Assembly: GCF_014903745.1 (NCBI RefSeq)
Contig: NZ_JACVXA010000036.1
Location: forward strand, 1 to 51,086
Length of the DNA: 51,086 nucleotides
From: Mangrovicoccus algicola
GTDB lineage: Bacteria > Pseudomonadota > Alphaproteobacteria > Rhodobacterales > Rhodobacteraceae
Direction: 5' to 3'
In this document: positions 41,618-50,026 of the stretch, in pieces
How the letters are laid out: each line of letters opens with the position of its first letter
How positions within the stretch are numbered: position 1 is the first letter of the stretch
Program-made: the position numbers and the translations under genes
Notes under the pieces: model-generated
What the model saw: only the letters and a program-made list of their open reading frames with translations
Databases searched by the model: none
Told to the model about the DNA's origin: nothing

Positions 41618-42838
41618 TCACAGCGTCTCCATCAGCAACAGCAGTTCCTCTGCCTGTTCCGCGAAGCTTCGGCAAGGCACCGGCGCGGGATGTGCGTCGC
41701 GATTACGCAACTCCTGCCCCAGCGCCTCGGACAGTTCCTCGGGGCTGGCCCCGATCGGCAGCCTGCGCGACACTGCGCGATGCTCCGTCGCGCCGCCCCC
41801 CTCGGTCTGGATCACCCGCACGCCGCGGCTGATCGCCTCGCGCACCACCAGGCCGAAGGTCTCGCGCCATTGCGACAGGAACAGCAGCACGTCGATCGAG
41901 GCATAGAACCCGTCCAGCCCGGCGCTCTGTTCGAACCGCGGGTGGATCTGCCACTCGCCGCGCATCCCCTGGAACATGCTGGGGCGCCACCAGCTTCCGT
42001 CAAGGGAGCCATCCACCACGATGCCGCGGAAATCGGCCCGGTCGATGCGCTGGAAGGCGGCCCGCACCAGCGGCCATCCCTTCACCGCCGACGGCCCCCC
42101 GACGAAGCCGAAGGTCAGCTCCGGCGAGGTGGCCCGCCGCGCGGCCTGGTTGTCGAAGAACCCGGGGCCGGGATGGTTGATGCCGTTTTCCAGGATGACG
42201 TTGCGCCGGGCAGGCAGGCCCGAGCGCATCGACAGCCCGTGCGCATAGGCGCTGGGAAATGTCACGAGATCGGCCTGGCGCACTGCCGCGAACAGCTTGC
42301 TGCTGCGCTCCTCCAGCTGGGGGCGGTTCGGCACGCAGCCCGCGCATTGCCGCAGCCGCACCGGGTCCTGGCCGCAATAGCGCCCGTCGGGCTGGACCAT
42401 GAACTGGCGCTGGCACAGCCACCAGAAATCGTGGATCGACAGGATCACCGGAATGCCCTGCGCCTTCAGCCCCGGGATCAGCCCCGCGCCCAGCCCCTGC
42501 AGGCAGTGCAGATGCGCGACATCCGCGCCGACCTGCGCGGCGATCTGCGTGACGCGGGCGGTCATCTGGTCGTCCCAGAACCGCGCGGTGGGTGCCGGAC
42601 CGGGCGGCATGTTGATGCGGAACGTGTCGATCCCGTCGCGATGGCTGCGCACCACCGCATAGGGGGGCAGCTCTTCCGCCTGCATGGTCGCCACCGCGCT
42701 GACCCGCATCCCCGCGCCCCGCAGGTGGCGCGCCACCTCGCGGGCGACGATGGTCGCGCCGCCGTAATTGTCGGGGTCGAAATGGACATTGACCACGAGC
42801 ACGTGGCGGAACCGGGTCGATGTCACGCTGCCAGCCAT
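41618..42838 (-). CDS. Family-4-like glycosyltransferase
   Basis: This 406-residue GT-B enzyme starts MAGSVTSTRFRHVLVVNVHF, then DPDNYGGATIVAREVARHLR. The acceptor domain includes HLHCLQGLGAGLIPGLK, IHDFWWLCQRQFMVQ and a Cys-containing loop CAGC. The donor domain has GFVGGPSAVKGWPLVRAAFQ and FLSQWRETFGLVVREAISRG with the usual E-x7-E near the nucleotide sugar. It overlaps the upstream glycosyltransferase gene; a GTG at 42826 would give a GTGA overlap and a start four residues later. The sugar donor is unknown. Confidence 0.92.
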   Translation of the reverse strand: MAGSVTSTRFRHVLVVNVHFDPDNYGGATIVAREVARHLRGAGMRVSAVATMQAEELPPYAVVRSHRDGIDTFRINMPPGPAPTARFWDDQMTARVTQIAAQVGADVAHLHCLQGLGAGLIPGLKAQGIPVILSIHDFWWLCQRQFMVQPDGRYCGQDPVRLRQCAGCVPNRPQLEERSSKLFAAVRQADLVTFPSAYAHGLSMRSGLPARRNVILENGINHPGPGFFDNQAARRATSPELTFGFVGGPSAVKGWPLVRAAFQRIDRADFRGIVVDGSLDGSWWRPSMFQGMRGEWQIHPRFEQSAGLDGFYASIDVLLFLSQWRETFGLVVREAISRGVRVIQTEGGGATEHRAVSRRLPIGASPEELSEALGQELRNRDAHPAPVPCRSFAEQAEELLLLMETL

Positions 42839-44118
42839 TCCGTCAGACCCGCATCCGTCACGCGCGCCGCCGCAGGGTCGCCCCAGTCCTGCCGCAGGGC
42901 CTCGCGCGCGGCATGTCCCAGCCTGCGGCCGCGATCCGCGCGGCCGGCCAGATCGGCCAGCGCCGCCTCCCAGCCGGAGAGATCCTCCGCCAGCCAGCCG
43001 GTCTCGCCATGGCGCACCGCCGCGGGCAGGTCGCCGCACGGGCTGGCGATCACCGGGCGTCCGGCCGAGGCGGCATCGAAGACCCGCACCGCGCTCTTGC
43101 ACAGGTTGAAGGGATCATCGGCCAGCGGTACCAGCACCGCATCGGCCTCGGCCAGCTGCGCCAGGTAGGCCGGGTAATCGAGGAACGGAACCTGCGTCAC
43201 CTGCGGCACCACCGCCGGGGCCAGACCGGCATGGTGATCCAGCCCGTGACCGATCAGGATGAGCCGCCGGCCGCGATCCTCGGCCAGGAACCTCTCGATC
43301 GCCGGGCGCGCCACGGCAAGATCGCCCGAGCGCCCGTCCGAGCCGCTGGCCAGGACCAGCGTCAGCCCCGGCCCGCCCGGCACCGGCGCGGGGCCCGTCA
43401 CCGGTTCCAGCATCCCCTGATCGGCATAGTTGCGGCGCAGGAAGACCGGGCGCGGCAGGAAGGACCGCACCGCCTCCACCAGGGCGGGGGTGCTGACGCT
43501 GATCGCGTCGCAGGCGCTCATCACCGCCAGGATGCCCGGCGCCGCATCGGCGAAATGCCGGGTCAGGATCTCGGGCAGGCTGACGCGCGACCCGGTGATG
43601 GCGGGCACCGAGAACAGCGGGTCGTCCAGGTCGTAGAGCACCGGCAGGCCCAGCCGCCGGGCCTCGTAGAGATACATCCAGGTCCGCGCCCCCGGCTCCA
43701 GCCGGTAGAACATGACATGGCTGGCCATCTGCAGCGCGGTCAGCGCCTCGGCCTCGTCGCGCTGGTCGGCCGCGGCAAATCCCATGCCGCAGCTGCGTGC
43801 CAGACCCGCCATCTGCTCGACCCGGTAGCGCGTGCATTGCGGCAGGCTGGCCTCGGCGATCACCGCCAGATGGCGCTGCTCGACCGGCCGAGCGCCGAAG
43901 AACACGCCGTTTTTCGCCAGATGCTGCCAGGTGGGGCCCAGCGCATAGATCGAGCGCGCGGCGGCGCCGAAGCCCACCGCCTTGCCGACCGTGGACTGCG
44001 CCAGCCGGATGCGACCGTAATTCGCCACGCGCCCCAGCGCGGCCCGCGTGCCTTCCTCGCGGGCGATGCTCCGCAGCCGCGACGCCAGCGGCAGCGGATT
44101 CGGGACACCATACGCCAT
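42823..44118 (-). CDS. Glycosyltransferase, first gene of the export operon
   Basis: This is a 431-residue GT-B enzyme. The N-terminal domain has RVANYGRIRLAQSTVG, CTRYRVEQMAGLARSCGMGF and YDLDDPLFSVPAITGS; the C-terminal domain has LVLASGSDGRSGDLA and PLADDPFNLCKSAVRVFDAA with PVIASPCGDLPAAVRHGETG. These features match the glycosyltransferase group 1 fold. It is followed by a coupled second glycosyltransferase and the ABC exporter genes. The linkage formed is unknown. Confidence 0.88.
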   Translation of the reverse strand: MAYGVPNPLPLASRLRSIAREEGTRAALGRVANYGRIRLAQSTVGKAVGFGAAARSIYALGPTWQHLAKNGVFFGARPVEQRHLAVIAEASLPQCTRYRVEQMAGLARSCGMGFAAADQRDEAEALTALQMASHVMFYRLEPGARTWMYLYEARRLGLPVLYDLDDPLFSVPAITGSRVSLPEILTRHFADAAPGILAVMSACDAISVSTPALVEAVRSFLPRPVFLRRNYADQGMLEPVTGPAPVPGGPGLTLVLASGSDGRSGDLAVARPAIERFLAEDRGRRLILIGHGLDHHAGLAPAVVPQVTQVPFLDYPAYLAQLAEADAVLVPLADDPFNLCKSAVRVFDAASAGRPVIASPCGDLPAAVRHGETGWLAEDLSGWEAALADLAGRADRGRRLGHAAREALRQDWGDPAAARVTDAGLTEWLAA

Positions 44119-44146
44119 CGAAACCCCCGCACTTTTCCTGGATGAA

Positions 44147-44175
44147 CTGCTACACCCCCGGCGACTTCAGGGCAA
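44147..44175 (-). promoter_or_regulatory. Candidate promoter of the polysaccharide export operon
   Basis: On the minus strand, TTGCCC (44170-44175) and TAGCAG (44147-44152) are separated by 17 bases, in the 120-base gap shared with the divergent family-2 glycosyltransferase. Transcription would start close to the first glycosyltransferase ATG at 44118. The -10 box is poor. Confidence 0.35.
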
Positions 44176-44238
44176 TTCCCTCCCTTGCCGCATGCCGGTA
44201 TTCCGCCGTAACCATGGCGCAACCGGCAAGGACGACCC

Positions 44239-45150
44239 ATGACCCCGCTTACCATCCTGCTCGGCACCTATCAGGGTGCGGCGCATCTGCAGGCCCAGCT
44301 GGACAGTTTCACCGCGCAGACCCATCGCGACTGGCGGCTGGTGATCGGCGATGACGGATCGCGCGACGCCACCCGCGACATCGCCGCCGCCTTCCGCGAC
44401 CGCGAAGGGCGCCCGCCCCGCATCGTCCCGGGACCGGGGCGCGGCTTTGCCGCGAATTTCCTGGGACTGCTTTGCGATCCGGCCGAAGCGCCCGGCCATG
44501 TGGCGCTGAGCGATCAGGACGATGTCTGGTTTCCCGACAAGCTGGAGCGGGCGATGGCGCTTCTGGCACAGGCGGACCCGGCCATCCCCGCCCTGGCCTG
44601 CGGGCGCACCCTGCTGACCGATGCGGCGCTCCGGCCGCTGGGGCCATCGCGGCGGCACCGGCATTTCGCCTTCGGAAACGCGCTGGTGCAGAATGTCGTG
44701 GCGGGCAACACCATCGTCATGAATCCTGCCGCGCACCGGCTCCTGCGCGCAGCCGGTCCGCAGGCGGTGCCCTATCACGACTGGTGGTGCTACCTGCTGG
44801 TGACGGGCGCGGGCGGGCGCATCCTCTATGATCCCGTCCCCTGCATGCAGTACCGCCAGCATGGCGGCAACGTGCAGGGCGAGAATCTCAGCGCCGGGGC
44901 CGTGATGCGGCGGGCGCGGGATTTCGGCGGCCGCAAATGGCGCGGCTGGTTCGAGGCCAATATCGCCGCGCTCGAGGCGAACCGCCACCTGCTGACCGGG
45001 CAGAACCGCGCCCGGCTCGACGCCTTCCTGCGCCATGACCGGCGCAATGCCGCCGGGCGCGCCCGCGCGCTGCTAGCTCTGGCCCCGTGGCGGCAGCGCC
45101 CGGCCGAGACCGCGGCGCTTTACGGCGGCACCCTGCTGGGCCTGTCCTGA
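44239..45150 (+). CDS. Family-2 glycosyltransferase (rhamnosyltransferase-like)
   Basis: This is a 303-residue GT-A enzyme. The N-terminal nucleotide-binding region is TILLGTYQGAAHLQAQLDSF and VIGDDGSRDATRD, with the metal-binding motif in ALSDQDDVWFPDKLERA. The later WWCYLLVTGAGGRILYDPVP and YRQHGGNVQGENLSAG match wbbL-like rhamnosyltransferases. It is divergent from the polysaccharide operon and probably part of the same pathway. Confidence 0.92.
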   Translation: MTPLTILLGTYQGAAHLQAQLDSFTAQTHRDWRLVIGDDGSRDATRDIAAAFRDREGRPPRIVPGPGRGFAANFLGLLCDPAEAPGHVALSDQDDVWFPDKLERAMALLAQADPAIPALACGRTLLTDAALRPLGPSRRHRHFAFGNALVQNVVAGNTIVMNPAAHRLLRAAGPQAVPYHDWWCYLLVTGAGGRILYDPVPCMQYRQHGGNVQGENLSAGAVMRRARDFGGRKWRGWFEANIAALEANRHLLTGQNRARLDAFLRHDRRNAAGRARALLALAPWRQRPAETAALYGGTLLGLS

Positions 45151-45274
45151 GGCCGCGCGCCCTGCCGCGGCAATCCGGTCGCCGCCGCGGCGGGCTTGGC
45201 GCTTGTCTCGGCCGCGCCGCCTGTGCCAGCCTGACCCCAGGACCGGCGCGGCCCGCGCCGCGACAGGAGACCCG

Positions 45275-46741
45275 ATGACCCAGCCCCTTCCCCTGCAGAC
45301 GCCCCCCGACCGGGCGCACCGCACCTTTTCCGATGCCGCCGAGGCGGTGGCCTGCCTGCGGGCCCTTTACGACGAGGCACGGGATTTCCTGGCCGCAAAA
45401 TTCGCCGACGCGATCACCGGCGGCGGCGGTGCGGCGCGCTACCGCGCCTACTATCCGGAGATCCGCGCCGTGATGACCAGCTATGCCACGGCCGACAGCC
45501 GGCTGAGCTTCGGCCATGTCACGGAACCGGGGCGCTATGCCACCACCATCACCCGCCCCGACCTGTTCGAGACCTACCTGACCCAGCAGATCGGCCTGCT
45601 GCTGCGCAATCACGGCGTTCCGGTGCAGGTCGGCTGGTCGACGACCCCGATGCCGATCCATTTCGCCGCCGCCGGACAGAAGGTCCCGCAGGAGGGCGCG
45701 CTGGATTTCCCGCTGCGCGACATCTTCGACGTGCCGGACCTGGCCACGACCAATGACGACATCGTCAACGGCTATGCGGTCACGATGGAGGACGGCTCCA
45801 TCCCCTTCGCCCCCTTCACCGCGCAGCGCATCGACTATTCGCTGGCGCGGCTGGCGCATTACACGGCGACCGATCCCGCGCATTTCCAGAACCACGTGCT
45901 GTTCACCAACTACCAGTTCTACGTGGAGGAGTTCGAGACCATCGCCCGCGCCGCGCTGGCCGATCCGGCCTCGGGCTACACGTCCTTCGTCGGGCCGGGC
46001 AATTCCGAGATCACCGATCCCGACGGCGAATTGATGCGGCTGGCCAAGATGCCCCAGATGCCGACCTATCACCTCAAGCGCGAGGGCCAGGCCGGGATCA
46101 CGCTGGTCAATATTGGCGTGGGGCCGTCCAATGCGAAGACCGCCACCGACCATATCGCGGTGCTGCGCCCGCATGCCTGGATCATGGTCGGCCATTGCGC
46201 CGGGCTGCGCAATTCCCAGAGGCTGGGCGATTTCGTCCTGGCCCATGCCTATCTGCGCGAGGATCACGTGCTGGATGACGACCTGCCGGTCTGGGTGCCG
46301 ATCCCCGCGCTGGCCGAGATCCAGACCTCGCTGGAACAGGCGGTGGAGGAGGTCACGCAGCTGAAGGATTACGAGCTGAAGCGGATCATGCGCACCGGCA
46401 CCGTCGCCACGATCGACAACCGTAACTGGGAGCTGCGCGACCAGTCCGGCCCGGTGAAGCGGCTGAGCCAGTGCCGGGCGGTGGCGCTGGACATGGAATC
46501 GGCGACGATCGCGGCCAACGGGTTCCGCTTCCGCGTGCCCTACGGCACGCTTCTGTGCGTCTCCGACAAGCCGCTGCATGGCGAGCTGAAGCTGCCCGGC
46601 ATGGCCTCGGAATTCTACAACACCCAGGTCACGCGGCACCTGCAGATCGGCATCCGGGCCATGGAAATCCTGCGCGACATGCCGCTGGAGCGAATCCATT
46701 CGCGCAAATTGCGCAGCTTCAACGAGACCGCCTTCCTCTGA
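45275..46741 (+). CDS. amn: AMP nucleosidase
   Basis: This 488-residue enzyme cleaves AMP to adenine and ribose-5-phosphate. The N-terminal half is AMP-nucleosidase specific: ARYRAYYPEIRAVMTSYATA, GHVTEPGRYATTITRPDLF, and TPMPIHFAAAGQKV. The C-terminal half is a nucleoside phosphorylase-like fold with VGPGNSEITDPDGELMRLAK, IMVGHCAGLRNSQRLGDFVL and VALDMESATIAANGFRF (catalytic Asp region). ATG 45275 has CAGGAGA upstream. Length is standard. Confidence 0.96.
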   Translation: MTQPLPLQTPPDRAHRTFSDAAEAVACLRALYDEARDFLAAKFADAITGGGGAARYRAYYPEIRAVMTSYATADSRLSFGHVTEPGRYATTITRPDLFETYLTQQIGLLLRNHGVPVQVGWSTTPMPIHFAAAGQKVPQEGALDFPLRDIFDVPDLATTNDDIVNGYAVTMEDGSIPFAPFTAQRIDYSLARLAHYTATDPAHFQNHVLFTNYQFYVEEFETIARAALADPASGYTSFVGPGNSEITDPDGELMRLAKMPQMPTYHLKREGQAGITLVNIGVGPSNAKTATDHIAVLRPHAWIMVGHCAGLRNSQRLGDFVLAHAYLREDHVLDDDLPVWVPIPALAEIQTSLEQAVEEVTQLKDYELKRIMRTGTVATIDNRNWELRDQSGPVKRLSQCRAVALDMESATIAANGFRFRVPYGTLLCVSDKPLHGELKLPGMASEFYNTQVTRHLQIGIRAMEILRDMPLERIHSRKLRSFNETAFL

Positions 46742-46895
46742 GAGAGGTCCCGAATGTTGCCAAAAGGCAACAGCGCGAACCGGCCCGCCGCCCGGAAACC
46801 GGCCGCGGCGGGTCCTCACGGAGGCCATCTGCCCCTTTCGGGCACGATTTCTGTGGGCAAATCCGCCGATCGGCACGAAAACCTTTGCAAGGCGA

Positions 46896-46925
46896 TTGAG
46901 TAGCTGATTCCGTTGGCTCTAAGGT
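46896..46925 (+). promoter_or_regulatory. Candidate promoter of the HU-like gene
   Basis: TTGAGT (46896-46901) and TAAGGT (46920-46925) are separated by 18 bases and lie about 35 bases before the ATG at 46961. The interval 46742-46960 contains no gene. Confidence 0.4.
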
Positions 46926-46960
46926 GGGCGCCAAACCAAAAGCAGACAGGCACAAGGAAC

Positions 46961-47257
46961 ATGACCGTGACCAAACCGCTGACCAAGACCCAGCTCGTGG
47001 CCGCCGTGGCAGAGGCCATGGAGACCGACAAGAAGACCGCGACGACCGCCATCGACGCGATCGTCGAGATCATCACCGCCGAGGTCGCCAAGGGCGGCGC
47101 CGTCACCCTGCCGGGCGTCGGCAAGATCTTCTGCCGCGAACGCCCCGAGCGCATGGTCCGCAACCCGGCCACCGGCGAGCAGATCAAGAAAGAAGCCGAC
47201 CGCCAGGTGAAAGTCACCATCGCGAAGGCCCTCAAGGACGTCGTCAACGCCGCCTGA
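46961..47257 (+). CDS. HU-family DNA-binding protein
   Basis: This 98-residue protein has the HU fold: LTKTQLVAAVAEAMETDKKT, then IVEIITAEVAKGGAVTLPG, VGKIFCRERPERMVRNPATG and VTIAKALKDVVNAA. The RNPATG beta-arm that inserts into the DNA minor groove is intact. It is a nucleoid protein; the N-terminal extension MTVTKP is slightly longer than E. coli HU. AAGGAAC precedes the ATG. A GC-rich hairpin (47283-47299) follows but has no T-run. Confidence 0.94.
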   Translation: MTVTKPLTKTQLVAAVAEAMETDKKTATTAIDAIVEIITAEVAKGGAVTLPGVGKIFCRERPERMVRNPATGEQIKKEADRQVKVTIAKALKDVVNAA

Positions 47258-47324
47258 GGCCAGACGACAGCGCGACCGCCGCGGCCCCCGAGGGGGGCCC
47301 CGGCATCCCCCCGATCGGCGGCCC

Positions 47325-48185
47325 CTATTCGGCGGCCAGCGGCATCTGCGGCCGCGCGATCCCCGAGACCGTCTCGATCAGCCGCGTCATCACCCGGGTG
47401 ATCCGCGCGAATCCCTCATGCGGCACCAGCGTGCGCTCGTCCATGTAGAGCGACCGGTCCAGTTCCACCTGCACGACGCTCTGCGACGAGGACGGCCGTC
47501 CGTAGCGCTGGGAAATATAGGCCCCGGCAAAGGGCGAGTTGCGCGCCACCACCAGACCCTCGGATTCGAACACCGCCTCGATCGCGGCCGTCACGTCGGG
47601 GTCTGCCGACGCCCCGAACCGGTCGCCCAGCACGACATCGGGCAGCCGGTCCATCGTGGTGCAGTGATGCTCAATCGCCTCATGCGGCATGGAATGGCAA
47701 TCCACGAGGATCGCCCGCCCGAAGGCCGCGCGCTGCGCCGCCAGCAGGTCCTGCAGCGCCTGGTGATAGGGATGCCAGTGCTCGCCGAGACGCCGCTGCG
47801 CCTCCTCCATCGGAATGCGCCCGTGATAGATCGGCCGTCCCCCGGCCACGACCCGGGGAATCACCCCCAGCCCGGAGGTCACGCGCGGGTTATGCGCCTG
47901 GCGCCGCACCCCCAGAATCAGCGCGGGGTCCAGCTCGTCCGCCGCCCGGTTCAGGTCGACGAAGGCCCGTGGCGTATGCGCCACCAGAAGCGGCACGCCC
48001 AGCCGCGGCGCCGCCGCGATCAGCTTGTCGACGAAGGCATCCTCGGAGGAGCGCAGGGTGTGGGAATCGAGAACCGAGGCGTCCAGAAAGGCCTCGCCAT
48101 AGCGCCGCCCGGAATGGGGAGAGGCGAAAATCGCGCCCGAAACAGGGGCTTCCGGAAGGAACAGGTCGAAATTGGTCGTCTGCAT
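47325..48185 (-). CDS. N-formylglutamate amidohydrolase-family protein
   Basis: This 286-residue metal-dependent amidohydrolase starts MQTTNFDLFLPEAPVSGAIF. It carries ASPHSGRRYGEAFLD, TPRAFVDLNRAADELDP, VDCHSMPHEAIEHH (metal-binding region) and VQVELDRSLYMDE. It matches the HutG/N-formylglutamate deformylase-like family. Its presence with a HutC-type regulator in the same window is notable, but the two are 46 kb apart. A good promoter lies directly upstream. Confidence 0.9.
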   Translation of the reverse strand: MQTTNFDLFLPEAPVSGAIFASPHSGRRYGEAFLDASVLDSHTLRSSEDAFVDKLIAAAPRLGVPLLVAHTPRAFVDLNRAADELDPALILGVRRQAHNPRVTSGLGVIPRVVAGGRPIYHGRIPMEEAQRRLGEHWHPYHQALQDLLAAQRAAFGRAILVDCHSMPHEAIEHHCTTMDRLPDVVLGDRFGASADPDVTAAIEAVFESEGLVVARNSPFAGAYISQRYGRPSSSQSVVQVELDRSLYMDERTLVPHEGFARITRVMTRLIETVSGIARPQMPLAAE

Positions 48186-48204
48186 CGGCTCTCCTCAGGC
48201 TTTC

Positions 48205-48233
48205 CTTATAGTCAGATTCTTTTCCGTGTCGAA
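48205..48233 (-). promoter_or_regulatory. Promoter of the formylglutamate amidohydrolase gene
   Basis: On the minus strand, TTCGAC (48228-48233) and TATAAG (48205-48210) are 17 bases apart. The start site would be about 13 bases before the ATG, with GGAGAG between. Confidence 0.5.
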
Positions 48234-48238
48234 AGGGC

Positions 48239-48267
48239 TTGCACCCCCCGGCGACTCTGATTAGAAG
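48239..48267 (+). promoter_or_regulatory. Promoter of the tRNA-Val gene
   Basis: TTGCAC (48239-48244) and TAGAAG (48262-48267) are separated by 17 bases. This would start transcription about 80 bases before the tRNA and is divergent from the amidohydrolase promoter, with the two -35 boxes nearly back to back. Confidence 0.45.
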
Positions 48268-48353
48268 CCCCCCACCGACGCGGAACAGCGGCGGCGCGGA
48301 ACGAAAGGCAGGGCCCGACGGGACGCGACGCAGACGGGACGCGGCAGGCAAAC

Positions 48354-48428
<75 letters not shown>

Positions 48429-48446
48429 TTGCCTCCTCGGAAAACG

Positions 48447-48468
48447 GGCCCCCGCTTCGGGGGCCTTT
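48447..48468 (+). terminator. Terminator after tRNA-Val
   Basis: GGCCCCCG (48447-48454) pairs with CGGGGGCC (48458-48465) around a three-base loop, followed by TTT. It lies 19 bases past the tRNA and 45 bases before rpmJ. Confidence 0.8.
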
Positions 48469-48513
48469 GGCTTCAACCAGGCGCGGACGCGCCGCGAAAT
48501 GAGGAGAAAGGCC

Positions 48514-48639
48514 ATGAAGGTCCGGAACTCGCTCCGCTCGCTGAAGCAGCGTCATCGCGACTGCCGCGTTGTGCGCCGCAAAGGCCGGGTATACGTGATC
48601 AACAAGACCCAGCGTCGCTTCAAGGCACGCCAGGGCTGA
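48514..48639 (+). CDS. rpmJ: 50S ribosomal protein L36 (zinc-free type)
   Basis: This 41-residue protein starts [20 protein letters not shown], followed by [20 protein letters not shown]. It is L36 of the longer, YkgO-like type: only one Cys is present (Cys 17), so the four-ligand zinc ribbon of classical L36 is absent. GAGGAGAAAGG is the ribosome site. A terminator follows at 48665-48685. It lies just downstream of the tRNA-Val terminator. Confidence 0.95.
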   Translation: MKVRNSLRSLKQRHRDCRVVRRKGRVYVINKTQRRFKARQG

Positions 48640-48664
48640 TCGCAGACCCGAACGAGACGTCGAA

Positions 48665-48685
48665 GCCGCCCATCGGGCGGCTTTT
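48665..48685 (+). terminator. Rho-independent terminator after rpmJ
   Basis: GCCGCCC (48665-48671) pairs with GGGCGGC (48675-48681) around ATC and is followed by four T. Confidence 0.88.
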
Positions 48686-48743
48686 GCGTTTGGGGAACCT
48701 TTTTCCGTCACGGTTTCGCGAAGGGCTGCGCCCGGCGCGACAC

Positions 48744-48772
48744 TTGCGAGCGCCCCTGCCCCGCCCTTATAA
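48744..48772 (+). promoter_or_regulatory. Promoter of the NDUFA12-MlaD-DUF2155 operon
   Basis: TTGCGA (48744-48749) and TTATAA (48767-48772) are separated by 17 bases, about 42 bases before the NDUFA12 ATG. A close sigma-70 match for such a GC-rich region. Confidence 0.55.
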
Positions 48773-48814
48773 GAAGCCCAGGCCCGGATCAGGGCGGACC
48801 GCAGAGAGGCACCC

Positions 48815-49198
48815 ATGGCGATCGTCGACACGCTCAAGCAGGCCGTCACCTGGTGGAACGGGCAAACGCTCGGCACCAAGATCTTCACTTCCCGCCACGG
48901 CCGCCGCGTCGGCGAGGACGATCAGGGCAATGTCTTCTACCAGACCGCCGACGGCACGCGCCGCTGGGTCATCTACAATGGCGAGGCCGAGGCCAGCCGC
49001 GTGTCGCCCGACTGGCATGGCTGGCTGCATCACACTTGGGACGAACCGCCCAGCGAACGCCCCCTGGCGCGCAAGCCCTGGGAAAAGCCGCATGTCGAGA
49101 ACCTCACCGGGACGGTGATGGCCTATGCGCCCGCCGGATCCATCCGCCAGCCGCAGCCTGCACAGCGCAGCGACTACGACGCCTGGTCGCCCGAATAA
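48815..49198 (+). CDS. NDUFA12-like accessory subunit of NADH:ubiquinone oxidoreductase
   Basis: This 127-residue protein is an alphaproteobacterial homologue of the mitochondrial complex I subunit B17.2. Landmarks are [60 protein letters not shown] and [14 protein letters not shown]. It is the first gene of a three-gene run with an MlaD-like protein and a DUF2155 protein, a conserved order in Rhodobacteraceae. The nuo operon itself is not in the window. Confidence 0.95.
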   Translation: MAIVDTLKQAVTWWNGQTLGTKIFTSRHGRRVGEDDQGNVFYQTADGTRRWVIYNGEAEASRVSPDWHGWLHHTWDEPPSERPLARKPWEKPHVENLTGTVMAYAPAGSIRQPQPAQRSDYDAWSPE

Positions 49199-49208
49199 GG
49201 GAATACCC

Positions 49209-49652
49209 ATGTCCGAGAATGTCACCGAAGTCGCCGTGGGCGGCGCCGTCCTGGCCGTTGCCGCGGCCTTCCTCTTCTATGCGCTCGGCACGGCCGGGGG
49301 CATGGGCGGCGGGTCGGGCTATCCGCTGACCGCCTCCTTCCGCTCGGCCGAGGGAATCGGCGTCGGCACTGATGTCCGCATGGCCGGCGTGAAGGTCGGC
49401 GCCGTCACCGGCATGGACCTGAACGCCGAAACCTTCCGCGCCGAGGCCACCGTGCAGATCGAGAACGGCATCGAGCTGCCCGATGACAGCGCCATCGTGA
49501 TTTCCTCCGAGGGCCTGCTGGGCGGCAATTTCGTCGAGATCCTGCCCGGCGGCTCGGCCTATAATTACGAGGCCGGGGACGAGGTGCTGGACACCCAGGG
49601 CGCGGTCAGCCTGATCAGCCTTCTGATGAAATTCGTGGGCGGCGGGGAATGA
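49209..49652 (+). CDS. MlaD-family protein (MCE domain)
   Basis: This 147-residue protein has one N-terminal helix (VAVGGAVLAVAAAFLFYALG) and one MCE domain: YPLTASFRSAEGIGVGTDVR, MAGVKVGAVTGMDL, EGLLGGNFVEILPGG. In E. coli MlaD is the periplasmic hexamer of the phospholipid ABC transporter MlaFEDB. It lies ten bases after the NDUFA12-like gene; the ATPase and permease of that system are not here. Its stop overlaps the DUF2155 start (ATGA). Confidence 0.93.
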   Translation: MSENVTEVAVGGAVLAVAAAFLFYALGTAGGMGGGSGYPLTASFRSAEGIGVGTDVRMAGVKVGAVTGMDLNAETFRAEATVQIENGIELPDDSAIVISSEGLLGGNFVEILPGGSAYNYEAGDEVLDTQGAVSLISLLMKFVGGGE

Positions 49653-50026
49653 TCCGCAGCCTCTCCGCGGCGGCGCTGGCCCTGGCCGCGGCCCTGCCGG
49701 GGGCCGCCCCCGCGCAGGACCGCATCGCCGTTCAGACCGAACCCTTCGCCGTGCTGCGCGGGCTCGACCGGCTGTCCGGCGAGCTGACCGAATTCGAGGT
49801 GCGCGCCGGCGCGACCGCGATCTATCGCGACCTGGCGGTGACGGTGGCCGAATGCCGGGTGCCCGCCGACAACCCCTCGGGCGATGCCTATGCCTATCTG
49901 ACGATCCAGGACCAGCGCGTCGAGGAGCCCAATTTCGAGGGCTGGATGGTCGCCTCCTCGCCCGCGCTCAATGCGCTCGACCACATGCGCTATGACGTCT
50001 GGCTGATCCGCTGCAGCACGAGCTGA
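49649..50026 (+). CDS. DUF2155-domain exported protein
   Basis: This 125-residue protein has a signal peptide ([20 protein letters not shown]) and the DUF2155 core [59 protein letters not shown] and YDVWLIRC. It is periplasmic and of unknown function, with two Cys that may pair. ATG 49649 overlaps the MlaD-like stop. Its last 37 bases overlap the end of aat on the opposite strand. Confidence 0.93.
   Translation: MIRSLSAAALALAAALPGAAPAQDRIAVQTEPFAVLRGLDRLSGELTEFEVRAGATAIYRDLAVTVAECRVPADNPSGDAYAYLTIQDQRVEEPNFEGWMVASSPALNALDHMRYDVWLIRCSTS

Noticed and set aside
44888-46876. A 662-codon minus-strand frame
   Set aside because: It is antisense to the glycosyltransferase and amn genes; a shadow of GC-rich codon use.
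47283-47299. GC hairpin after the HU-like gene as a terminator
   Set aside because: The stem is present but there is no T-run, and several alternative pairings of the G and C runs exist; mentioned only under the gene.
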